From: JACKIC01 sp964543795
GTDB taxonomy: Bacteria > Planctomycetota > UBA1135 > UBA2386
Assembly (NCBI GenBank): GCA_964543795.1
Contig: CAZIZN010000018.1
Coordinates: 45,998-109,997, forward strand
Direction of reading: 5' to 3'
DNA length: 64,000 nt
Shown here: in pieces, positions 36,256 through 43,458 of the stretch
Layout of the letters: each line of letters begins with the position of its first letter
Position numbering within the stretch: the stretch's first letter is position 1
The notes under the pieces: generated by a model
Database searches by the model: none
What the model was told of the DNA's origin: nothing
What the model saw: only the letters and a program-made list of their open reading frames with translations
Program-made: the position numbers and the translations under genes

Positions 36256-39201
36256 TCAGCGCCCCGCGGGGAAACCGGGGTCCTCGGCGAGCGCGTGGAT
36301 CGAGTTGTGCAACTCGCCCTTGCGCACTTCGCCGGCCTTGGTCTCGAGGTTCCAGACGATCTTCATCTGGTGCACGGGCCGCATGCCCTCGATCGCCAGG
36401 AACACGGTGTGCGCATCGGGCGAGAGCTTCGCCGCGGTGACCCGCAGCGGGTCGCGGTTGGGTTTGCCCTGTTCGACCTTGCGCTCGGGATGCAGCACCG
36501 AGACCTCGGGCGACCCGTAGTTCGGCGAGTAGAGGTAGTTCCAGACCTCGACGCCGTAGCTGTCGGGGTCCGTCGCGACCTCGGCGTCGAGTTCCTCGGC
36601 GAAGGTCAGGTAGACGCCCTGCGTGCAGGTGCGCAGCGCGATCGGCAGGCCGAGCGGCGCCGCCGTGCGGCGCACGCGGTGGAAGCCGCCTTCGCGCGCC
36701 GCGCTGGTCTGCCAGCCCTGCAGCCCGATCACGTAGAGCTGCCCATCGGGGCCGAAGCGCCCGCGCATGCAGCTCGACGAGAAGTTGGCGGGCAGGCGCA
36801 CGACGCCACCCTGGATGCGCCCGTTCACGCGTTCGTCGAGCACGAGGTAGGCCGAGCACGTGCCGTAGCTGAGGTGCAGCAGGCGGCCGGCGAGGTCCTG
36901 CCAGCCGCTGCCGGTCACCCAGACCTGCCCACCGCTGCTGTTGTCGACCTCCATCGGCATCCAGCACAGCGGCAGATCGGGCTCGTCGGGCACGGGCGAG
37001 CGGTGCGCGGTGTCCTTGACGCCGGCGTAGAAGCCCGGCCGCTCGATCCAGTTGAGCCGGCAGCGCGGCATGAACGTGCCCTCGTTGTCGCCCGACGTGA
37101 TCACGCCGGTCGGCGACACGCCGATGCCGTTCGGCGCCCGCAGGCCCGTGGCCACCGTCTCGAGGCGCGAGCCGTCCTTGCTGAGCTTCAGGATCGTGCC
37201 GTGGTGCGGCACGATCTTCATGAAGCCGCGGCCGCCCGGATTCACCGGCGCACCCTTGCTGAAGTAGAAGTTGCCCTCGGCATCGGTCTGCAGGTCGAAC
37301 GCGAACTCGTGGAACGCCGGCGTGATCGTGACGTCGTTGTTGAAGCACTCGTAGTGGTCGGCCTCGCCGTTGCCGTCGGTGTCGAGCAGCCGCGTGATGC
37401 CGTCGCGGCCGTGCACGAAGATCACGTCGTCGACGATGCGCAGCCCGAGCGGGTCGAACAGGCCGGTCGCGAAGCGCCGCCACTCCAGCCGATCGAGGTC
37501 GTCGTCGATGCCCGAGACGATCCAGACGTCGCCGTTCCACGTCGACACCGCGGCGCGACCGTCGGCGAAGAAGTCGAACGCGCCCGTGCGCATGCGCGAG
37601 CCGAAGCGGTTCTCGAGGGGAATCGTGATCGTGTCGACCGCGAACGCGCCTTCGTCCGCGCCGCGCACGCCCGCGGTGACGATCGGCTCGCCCCAGCGCG
37701 GGCCGGCGGGCGCCGTCGGCAGCGGGTCGACGGCGCCGTCGACGGTCCAGCCCTTGGCAACGGCGTCGAGATGGCGCTGGTCGCCCGCGGTCATCGCCAG
37801 CTGAAGCCGCAGCGGCGCCTCGTGCGGCGGCACGCGCAGCACGATGCGCGCGTCCACGACCTCGAGCGAGGCGCCCGCGTCGCCGCGCAGCTTCACGGCG
37901 AGGTTCTGGCGGCTGCGACCCGTGGCGTCGACCGGGGCGCGGAAGCGGTCGGCGAAGACGTCGATCTCCGAGAAGAACGCGCCGCCGCTGCGCACCGCGA
38001 ACAAGAGGTGGCGGAAGCGGCCGAGGCCCGCCTCGCGATGGAGCGAGACGCCGTGTTTGTCGCCCTGGCCGAGCGCGCCGCTGTCGACCGCCGCGATCTT
38101 CTGCCAGCCGGCGGCCTCCGGATCGGCCGCCGCGGCGTCGGGCGCGGCGTCGGCGGCGCTGCCGAACAGTTCGTACTGCTGCACGCTGCGCGAGCCCTGG
38201 TGCCAGGTGAACGTGCTGATGCGCGACACGTCGACGGCCTGGCGCAGATCGACGAGGAACCGCCCGGCGTCGCTCTCGCGGCCGTTCGCCCGGCGCTTGT
38301 CGAACCAGATGCTGCGCACCCAGTCGTCGTCGCTCGCCGCCGCGGCACCGTCGTGCAGCACCGGCAGCGCGAGCCCCGCGGCCGTCTCGCCGGCGCCGTC
38401 CCGTGGCGCCGCACGACCGTGCGCGCGCGCGAAGCCGGGCACGAAGGCGACCGTCGCGCCGGTGCCGCTGCTCGCGTCGAGGTAGTCACCGGCGTCCGGG
38501 CCGCCCATCGCGAGCGTGTCCCACGCCGCGGTCGTGCCCGACAGTTCGACGAGGTCCTTCACCTCGGGCTGCCACTGCAGCAGCGCGAAGCGGCCGGGCG
38601 CGCCGACCGCGGCGCTGCCGATCTCGGCGCCGTCGGGTCCGTCGAGCACCGCCAGCCGCTGCTCCTGCGCCGAGGCGCCGAGTTCGAGGGTGCGCAGGAT
38701 CGTCCGCGTGGCCTGGTCGAGGGCGTAACCCTCGCGCACCGCCATGCCGCCGACCTCGTACTCGACGAGCACCTGGTCGCCGGCGAGCCGCAGGCCGCGG
38801 AAGCGACCCCACTCGCGCGGCAGCGGCCCGTGCGGGATCGGTCGCGGGTCGCCGAAGTCGCCGGCGTTCGCCCAGCCGGGGCCCGGACGCGTCTCGGCGA
38901 CCTTGCGGCCGCGCAGGCGCACCATCGGCCCGTGCGAGCCGTCGTAGGCGGTGCCGCGCAGGTGCAGCCAGCCGTCGGTCCAGGCGGCCGAGAGGCGCAG
39001 CAGTTCGGTGTCGAACGCGACCGCGCCGCCGGTGCCGAGCCGGATCACCGCGCCCTTGTGTGTGTCGCCCGACAGGCCGCCGCCTTCGAACGTCGTCGTC
39101 AGGATGGGCCCGTAGTCCATCGTGTAGGGCCAGCCCCTGCCCTGCGCGGCGGTGGGGACCATGACGAGCAAGGGGACACAGAGGGCGGCGAAGCGTTGCA
39201 T
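36256..39201 (-). CDS. Secreted DUF6797-like plus sorbosone-dehydrogenase-like propeller protein
   Basis: 981 aa with signal peptide MQRFAALCVPLLVMVPTAAQ. The N-terminal domain (YTMDYGPILTTTFE onward) resembles the PVC-specific DUF6797 module. A middle beta-sandwich (about 290-420) contains a discoidin-like stretch (VSRISTFTWHQGSRSVQQYE). From about 500 to 870 there is a propeller with MRTGAFDFFADGRAAVSTW, RDGITRLLDTDGNGEADHY and APNGIGVSPTGVITSGDNEG, including an EF-hand-like DTDGNGEADH loop. The last about 100 residues match the end of the propeller at 4768-6231. It heads the operon with the cytochrome and has a TAAGAT -10 candidate 12 bases upstream. Probably an exported carbohydrate- or alcohol-oxidising unit that feeds the cytochrome, but substrate and cofactor are unknown. 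Confidence 0.78.
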   Translation of the reverse strand: MQRFAALCVPLLVMVPTAAQGRGWPYTMDYGPILTTTFEGGGLSGDTHKGAVIRLGTGGAVAFDTELLRLSAAWTDGWLHLRGTAYDGSHGPMVRLRGRKVAETRPGPGWANAGDFGDPRPIPHGPLPREWGRFRGLRLAGDQVLVEYEVGGMAVREGYALDQATRTILRTLELGASAQEQRLAVLDGPDGAEIGSAAVGAPGRFALLQWQPEVKDLVELSGTTAAWDTLAMGGPDAGDYLDASSGTGATVAFVPGFARAHGRAAPRDGAGETAAGLALPVLHDGAAAASDDDWVRSIWFDKRRANGRESDAGRFLVDLRQAVDVSRISTFTWHQGSRSVQQYELFGSAADAAPDAAAADPEAAGWQKIAAVDSGALGQGDKHGVSLHREAGLGRFRHLLFAVRSGGAFFSEIDVFADRFRAPVDATGRSRQNLAVKLRGDAGASLEVVDARIVLRVPPHEAPLRLQLAMTAGDQRHLDAVAKGWTVDGAVDPLPTAPAGPRWGEPIVTAGVRGADEGAFAVDTITIPLENRFGSRMRTGAFDFFADGRAAVSTWNGDVWIVSGIDDDLDRLEWRRFATGLFDPLGLRIVDDVIFVHGRDGITRLLDTDGNGEADHYECFNNDVTITPAFHEFAFDLQTDAEGNFYFSKGAPVNPGGRGFMKIVPHHGTILKLSKDGSRLETVATGLRAPNGIGVSPTGVITSGDNEGTFMPRCRLNWIERPGFYAGVKDTAHRSPVPDEPDLPLCWMPMEVDNSSGGQVWVTGSGWQDLAGRLLHLSYGTCSAYLVLDERVNGRIQGGVVRLPANFSSSCMRGRFGPDGQLYVIGLQGWQTSAAREGGFHRVRRTAAPLGLPIALRTCTQGVYLTFAEELDAEVATDPDSYGVEVWNYLYSPNYGSPEVSVLHPERKVEQGKPNRDPLRVTAAKLSPDAHTVFLAIEGMRPVHQMKIVWNLETKAGEVRKGELHNSIHALAEDPGFPAGR

Positions 39202-39213
39202 GGCGGGCCGCGG

Positions 39214-39242
39214 ATCTTACGGATGGCGCCGGCCCGTGGCAG
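39214..39242 (-). promoter_or_regulatory. Putative promoter of the DUF6797/cytochrome operon
   Basis: On the minus strand CTGCCA (39242-39237), a 17-base spacer and TAAGAT (39219-39214) precede the ATG at 39201 by 12 bases. No Shine-Dalgarno sequence is present. Confidence 0.4.
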
Positions 39243-39290
39243 GTCTTCTTCCCATGCCGTCGCCCGCGCCTTCTGCCCTCGCGGCGTCGG

Positions 39291-39872
39291 TCACGCCGAC
39301 TTGTGCGCGACACCGGCCGTGACGCAGAACCGCAGCGCATCCTCGACCGGCATCTCGATCTCGCGCACACGCTGCCTCGCCACGACGACCGTGAAGCCAC
39401 CGAGCTGGTAGCTCATCGGCAGGTAGACGGCGACGCGTTCGTCGTCGATGCCGCGCAGGTCGGTGAAGTCCTCGCGCGTCAGGAACCCGACCTGCTCGAG
39501 GCCGTCGGCGAGCGTCACGAGCACGACCTTGCGGAACGGGCGTTCCTCGGCGCTGCCGACGAGGCGCAGGACGTCGGCGAGCATGCCGTAGATCGATTTG
39601 ACGACGGGGATGCGTTCGATCAACGCCGTCACGCGCGCGTGCACCTGCCGCACCACCCACGAGTACATGAGCAGACCGATGAGCAGGACGAGTGCGATGG
39701 AGAGCGCGAAGCCCATGCCCGGCCAGTAGTCCTCGGGCGGCAGGAAGAGCAGCACGACGCGGCGCAGCATGTGTTCGCCGGCACTGATGGCGACCCAGAG
39801 GGCGTAGCCGGTGAGGACCAGGGGCAGCAGGGCCGCGAGGCCGCGGAAGAACAGGCGCAGCAGCAGGCTCAT
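39291..39872 (-). CDS. DUF502 family membrane protein
   Basis: 193 aa with two strong transmembrane helices (LRLFFRGLAALLPLVLTGYA at about 5-25; ALSIALVLLIGLLMYSWV at about 55-75). The following RIPVVKSIYGMLADVLRLV segment and KVVLVTLADGLEQVGFLT are characteristic of DUF502, a conserved two-helix inner-membrane family found widely in bacteria. No biochemical role is established for most members. ATG 39872 was chosen because upstream codons are a GC-rich shadow. The gene faces away from the Pro-rich TPR protein across a 335-base gap; 89 bases separate its end from the next minus-strand gene. Confidence 0.85.
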   Translation of the reverse strand: MSLLLRLFFRGLAALLPLVLTGYALWVAISAGEHMLRRVVLLFLPPEDYWPGMGFALSIALVLLIGLLMYSWVVRQVHARVTALIERIPVVKSIYGMLADVLRLVGSAEERPFRKVVLVTLADGLEQVGFLTREDFTDLRGIDDERVAVYLPMSYQLGGFTVVVARQRVREIEMPVEDALRFCVTAGVAHKSA

Positions 39873-40207
39873 GGCGCCATCGTGCCCGGCGACGCGCGCG
39901 AATCTGCGCGCGAGCGCCGAGCGCCGCCGCGCCGCGCGGCCCCCCGCCGGGCCTTCGGCCGTGCCCTCCGCGCCCCCCCAGCCTGTCCTCCACGGGAGAC
40001 AGGCGGCCACCCGCTGCCCCGCCGCCGCATCCAGGGGCTGCTGGGAACGGCCCGAGCCCCGCCGGACGATACGCCACAACCCACTTGCAGCAGCCTGGTT
40101 GCGCGACCTGTAGCGAGTTCCGGGCCGACCGCGGCACCGGGCGTCCGGACCCGCCGCAACGGGGTATCCTTCTTGCACGTGCGGCGGCCCCTCCGGCCGG
40201 AACCACC
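39873..40207. other. 335-bp divergent intergenic region
   Basis: No gene or RNA was recognised. It must hold promoters for both flanking genes. On the plus side TATCCT is at 40165-40170 and an 8-bp palindrome GTCCGGAC at 40143-40150. On the minus side CACGAT is six bases from the DUF502 start, a weak -10. Confidence 0.5.
40165..40170 (+). promoter_or_regulatory. Putative -10 element (TATCCT)
   Basis: GTATCCT lies 37 bases before ATG 40208, the same string and almost the same spacing as before 2036. No clear -35 is seen. Confidence 0.35.
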
Positions 40208-42076
40208 ATGAACTCCACGCTCCGAACGTCCTTCGCGCTCGCGCTGGCCCTGCTGCTCGGCAGCACCTCGATGGCCCAGCGCCCCGGCGTGAGCCCGGCC
40301 CCCCGCCCGGCGCCTGCCCCCGCACCGCGGCCGAGCATGCCGCAATCCCGTCCGGCCCCGGCACCAGCACCCAGGCAGGCCCCGGCACCCCGGCAGAGCG
40401 CGCCGCAGGCTCGGCCAGCCCCCGTCAGCAGACCGACCGTCCAGGCCTCGCGTCCCGCGCCGCAGACTTCGTTGCCCTCCTCGCGGCCCGCACCGGTGAC
40501 CCAACGACCGACGGCGACGACACCGACCCCCTACGCGAGGCCGACGACCGCGACCCCTCGCTCGACGTCCGGCACAGCGCAACCCGGAGTGCGATCCGGA
40601 GCGCGCCCCGGAGTCCTGACGCAGCCCACGGCAACTCCGACGTCCTCGGTTCCCACGCCGCGCACGACGACGCGCGGCAATCCTTCGACGTATCCTTCGA
40701 GCCGCACGCAGCCGGGCGTCCGCCCGAGCGTTCCCGCGCCGGCGACCACCGGCACCCGGTCCACCGGCGCCACGAAGTATCCGACGCCGGTCGGCGGCCG
40801 CGTGCAAGCCACCCCCACGGCGCGGGACATCTACGACCGCGGCCGCAGCGCGCCGAGCGACGTGCGCGTGACGCCCACCAAGACGCCGTCGATCGACCAA
40901 CGGTACCGGCCGACCCAGACCACCGCGCCGACCCGCGCACGCCCGACGGCGAAACCGTCCGCCGTCAAACCCGCCCCGTCCGCGTCGGATCGCTATCGTC
41001 CCGCCGACGCCGTGCGCAGCAACAGCACGGCGGCCGCCGGCCGTCCGCGCGCGACGACCGCCGGCACGACCGCGGCCGGACGCCCCGCCGCCACGCCGTC
41101 GGCCACCGTCGTCCGCAGCGCGAGTGCACCGCGCCTGTCGTCGAACACGCGCTCGACGGTCAGTGGCATCGCCGGCGCGCCGCGTTCGACCAGCTGGTAT
41201 CCCGGCGGGTATCCCAGCGGCGTCTACGACCCCTACTGCGCGCCCTACTACAACCCGCACTGCTACTCGCCGTTCTACTTCGGCTGCGGGTCCGGCTTCT
41301 ACGGTTGGGGCGTGTCCTTCTGGTACCCGTGGTTCTGGTGCAGCTCGTCGGTGTGGTACGGCTGCCACTCCGACTGGTGGTGGTACAACAACTCGTGCTA
41401 CGTGCCCGCGACGGCCAGCTACTGGTGGTACCCCTCGTCGGTCTACTGCCCGAGCTACCTCTACGTGCCGAGCTCGGTCGTCGTCGTCGAATCGGGCGAG
41501 CCCGAGGTCGTCGTCGCCGGCAGCGCCGTCGCCGGCGAGGCGCGCGCCGACGGCCGGACGCCGGAGCCGCGCTCGTTGGCCGAGAAGTACCTCGAGCTCG
41601 GCGACTACTACTTCCGCGCCGGCCGGTTCGCCGAAGCCGCGGAGACCTACGCGCGGGCCCGCACCTACGCCCCGAACGACGCGGGCGTCCACTTCGTGCT
41701 CGCCGACGCGGCGTTCGCCACCGGCGACTACCACTTCGCGGCGTTCCTGATCAAGGAAGCGCTGCGCCTCGACCCGACCCTCGCGACCTCGGCCGCCGAC
41801 AAGCGCTCGTTCTACGGCGATCCGAAGCTGTTCGACGCGCAGATGGAATCGCTCGACAAGTACCTCGCCGAGAAGCCCTACGACGCGATGGCGCAGCTCG
41901 TGCGCGGCTACAACCTGCTGTTCTCGGGGCAGACGACCGCCGCCAAGGTCGCCTTCCAGCGCGTCCTGGAACTCTCGCCGGGCGAGCCCGCCGCCGAGTT
42001 GTTCCTCGCCGCCATCGCGGGGCCGACGCCGGCGCCCGAAGCCGCACCCGCGAAGCCGGTCGAAACGGGCCGCTGA
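40208..42076 (+). CDS. Secreted Pro/Ala/Thr-rich protein with Tyr/Trp/Cys-rich core and TPR domain
   Basis: 622 aa. The signal peptide MNSTLRTSFALALALLLGSTSMAQ is followed by about 300 residues dominated by Pro, Ala, Ser, Thr and Arg (PAPRPAPAPAPRPSMPQ style), certainly disordered. Residues about 329-424 switch abruptly to an aromatic- and Cys-rich segment (YDPYCAPYYNPHCYSPFYF; WYPWFWCSSSVWYGCHSDWW) with regularly placed Tyr/Trp and about nine Cys. The end (about 450-605) has TPR-like helix pairs (LAEKYLELGDYYFRAGRFAE; AETYARARTYAPNDAGVHFV). A cell-wall or surface-layer adhesion, or cross-linked structural, role is possible. No domain family beyond TPR was recognised. A 10-bp hairpin follows the stop. 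Confidence 0.7.
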   Translation: MNSTLRTSFALALALLLGSTSMAQRPGVSPAPRPAPAPAPRPSMPQSRPAPAPAPRQAPAPRQSAPQARPAPVSRPTVQASRPAPQTSLPSSRPAPVTQRPTATTPTPYARPTTATPRSTSGTAQPGVRSGARPGVLTQPTATPTSSVPTPRTTTRGNPSTYPSSRTQPGVRPSVPAPATTGTRSTGATKYPTPVGGRVQATPTARDIYDRGRSAPSDVRVTPTKTPSIDQRYRPTQTTAPTRARPTAKPSAVKPAPSASDRYRPADAVRSNSTAAAGRPRATTAGTTAAGRPAATPSATVVRSASAPRLSSNTRSTVSGIAGAPRSTSWYPGGYPSGVYDPYCAPYYNPHCYSPFYFGCGSGFYGWGVSFWYPWFWCSSSVWYGCHSDWWWYNNSCYVPATASYWWYPSSVYCPSYLYVPSSVVVVESGEPEVVVAGSAVAGEARADGRTPEPRSLAEKYLELGDYYFRAGRFAEAAETYARARTYAPNDAGVHFVLADAAFATGDYHFAAFLIKEALRLDPTLATSAADKRSFYGDPKLFDAQMESLDKYLAEKPYDAMAQLVRGYNLLFSGQTTAAKVAFQRVLELSPGEPAAELFLAAIAGPTPAPEAAPAKPVETGR

Positions 42077-42086
42077 ACCGCGTTCG

Positions 42087-42110
42087 CGCCGCGAGGCCGA
42101 CCTCGCGGCG
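42087..42110 (+). terminator. 10-bp perfect hairpin after the TPR protein
   Basis: CGCCGCGAGG (42087-42096), loop CCGA, CCTCGCGGCG (42101-42110), ten bases past the stop and 15 before the -10 of the next gene. No T tract. Confidence 0.55.
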
Positions 42111-42125
42111 GGCGCCGGGCACCGC

Positions 42126-42131
42126 TACGAT
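42126..42131 (+). promoter_or_regulatory. Putative -10 (TACGAT) of the acyl-CoA dehydrogenase gene
   Basis: TACGAT ends ten bases before ATG 42142, immediately after a terminator-like hairpin. There is no Shine-Dalgarno sequence. Confidence 0.4.
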
Positions 42132-42141
42132 CCCCGGCCCG

Positions 42142-43317
42142 ATGGCCCGCCGAATCGACAGCTACCTCCAGGACCTCGTCCCCGAAGAGAAGTTCGCGTT
42201 CTACGAAGCCGTGCGCGACTTCGGCGACGCCGAGATCGCGCCGCACCTGCTCCACTGGGAGCGCGAACATCGGCTGGTCCCCGACGAGGCCATCCGCGCG
42301 ATGGGCGACCTCGGGCTGTTCGGGCTGCCGATCGCCGAGGAGTACGGCGGCCAGGGCGGCGACCACACGGACCTCGTGCTGATGGGCCTGGCCCTGGGCT
42401 ACCACAGCCAGGCCGTGGCGATCACGCCGGGGGCTGCGATCTCGCTCGGCGCCAAGCCGCTGCAACTCTGCGGCACCGAAGCCCAGAAGCGCGCGCACCT
42501 GCCGGCGTTGGCGCGCGGCGAACGCATGTTCGTGTTCGGCCTGTCCGAGCCGGGCCGCGGCAGCGACGCCGCCAATCCGCAGGTGACCGCGATCCGGCGC
42601 GGCGATCGCTGGGTGATCAACGGCGAGAAGTGCTGGTCGACGAATGCGCGCTGGGCCAGCCACGTCGTGGTCCACGCGCTGACCAACCCCTCCGCACCGA
42701 ACGGCAAGCGATCGACCTGCTTCATCGTGCCGATGGACCAGCGCGGCGTCTTCTACCAGGAGATGCAGGGCAAGAAGGTCTGGGAGCAGTCCTCGACGGG
42801 CTCGATCATGTTCGAGAACGTCGAAGTGCCCGACGACGCGATCCTCGGCAGCGAGAACGACGGTTTCCGGGTCATGGTCACGACGCTGAACGGCGGCCGG
42901 CTCTTCATCGCCTCGCTGGCGCTGGCGTCGCTCTCGTTCGCACTCGACAAGACGCGCGGCTACGCCGAGGAGCGCATCCAGTTCGACGAGAAGCCGATCG
43001 GCCGCTTCCAGCGCGTGCAGGACGCCGTCGTCGACATGGACATCGCGCTCGAACGCGGCCTCACGTGGCTCCTGCACTGCTGCCGGCTCTACGAAGAGAA
43101 CCGGCTGTCGCGCGAACAGGCCGCCAAGGTCAAGGTCGACTGCAGCCGCAGCGCGAGCGAGTTGCTGCCGCTCGCCATGGAGGTGTGCGGCGGCGTCGCG
43201 TGCCTCGACGAGTTCGGCCTGATCCGCCACATGAACGACCTGTTCGTCACGCGCGTCGGCGAAGGCAGCAACTTCGCGCTGAAGGACCTGATCGTGCGGC
43301 CACTGCGAAGCAGTTGA
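42142..43317 (+). CDS. Acyl-CoA dehydrogenase
   Basis: 391 aa, the normal length. The fold order is clear: N-terminal helical domain, the FAD/substrate-binding segment VFGLSEPGRGSDAANPQVTA with the conserved GSD, the strand WVINGEKCWSTNARWASHVV, then the C-terminal helical domain including LGSENDGFRVMVTTLNGGR and MEVCGGVACLDEFGL. The catalytic base is probably Glu374 in VGEGSNFALK, at the usual position. The enzyme introduces a double bond into acyl-CoA, reducing FAD and then electron-transfer flavoprotein. No other fatty acid oxidation genes are adjacent, and chain-length preference is unknown. It has its own likely promoter and is followed by a GC hairpin. Confidence 0.92.
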   Translation: MARRIDSYLQDLVPEEKFAFYEAVRDFGDAEIAPHLLHWEREHRLVPDEAIRAMGDLGLFGLPIAEEYGGQGGDHTDLVLMGLALGYHSQAVAITPGAAISLGAKPLQLCGTEAQKRAHLPALARGERMFVFGLSEPGRGSDAANPQVTAIRRGDRWVINGEKCWSTNARWASHVVVHALTNPSAPNGKRSTCFIVPMDQRGVFYQEMQGKKVWEQSSTGSIMFENVEVPDDAILGSENDGFRVMVTTLNGGRLFIASLALASLSFALDKTRGYAEERIQFDEKPIGRFQRVQDAVVDMDIALERGLTWLLHCCRLYEENRLSREQAAKVKVDCSRSASELLPLAMEVCGGVACLDEFGLIRHMNDLFVTRVGEGSNFALKDLIVRPLRSS

Positions 43318-43327
43318 GGTGCCGCAC

Positions 43328-43344
43328 CGGCCCGAACCGGGCCG
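43328..43344 (+). terminator. 7-bp hairpin after the acyl-CoA dehydrogenase gene
   Basis: CGGCCCG, loop AAC, CGGGCCG (43328-43334 / 43338-43344), ten bases beyond the stop and upstream of the topA promoter. No T tract. Confidence 0.45.
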
Positions 43345-43406
43345 CCTCGACGGCCCGGACGGGGCAGGAACTTTCCTTCAGAAGGGCGCTTCGGCGGTCC
43401 GAAGCC

Positions 43407-43436
43407 TTGACAGGCCGTTCCCACCGCCCCTAACAA
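43407..43436 (+). promoter_or_regulatory. Sigma-70-like promoter of topA
   Basis: A perfect TTGACA (43407-43412), an 18-base spacer and TAACAA (43431-43436). The start ATG is 22 bases beyond the -10, giving a short leader. This is the best consensus -35 in the window. Confidence 0.6.
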
Positions 43437-43458
43437 CAGGGTCCCTCCCACCGCTCGC

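Noticed and set aside
40260..41150. Repetitive CCGGCACC-like DNA considered as a tandem or CRISPR array
   Set aside because: Units are irregular and stay in frame as Pro/Ala/Arg/Thr codons; there are no constant repeats with unique spacers.
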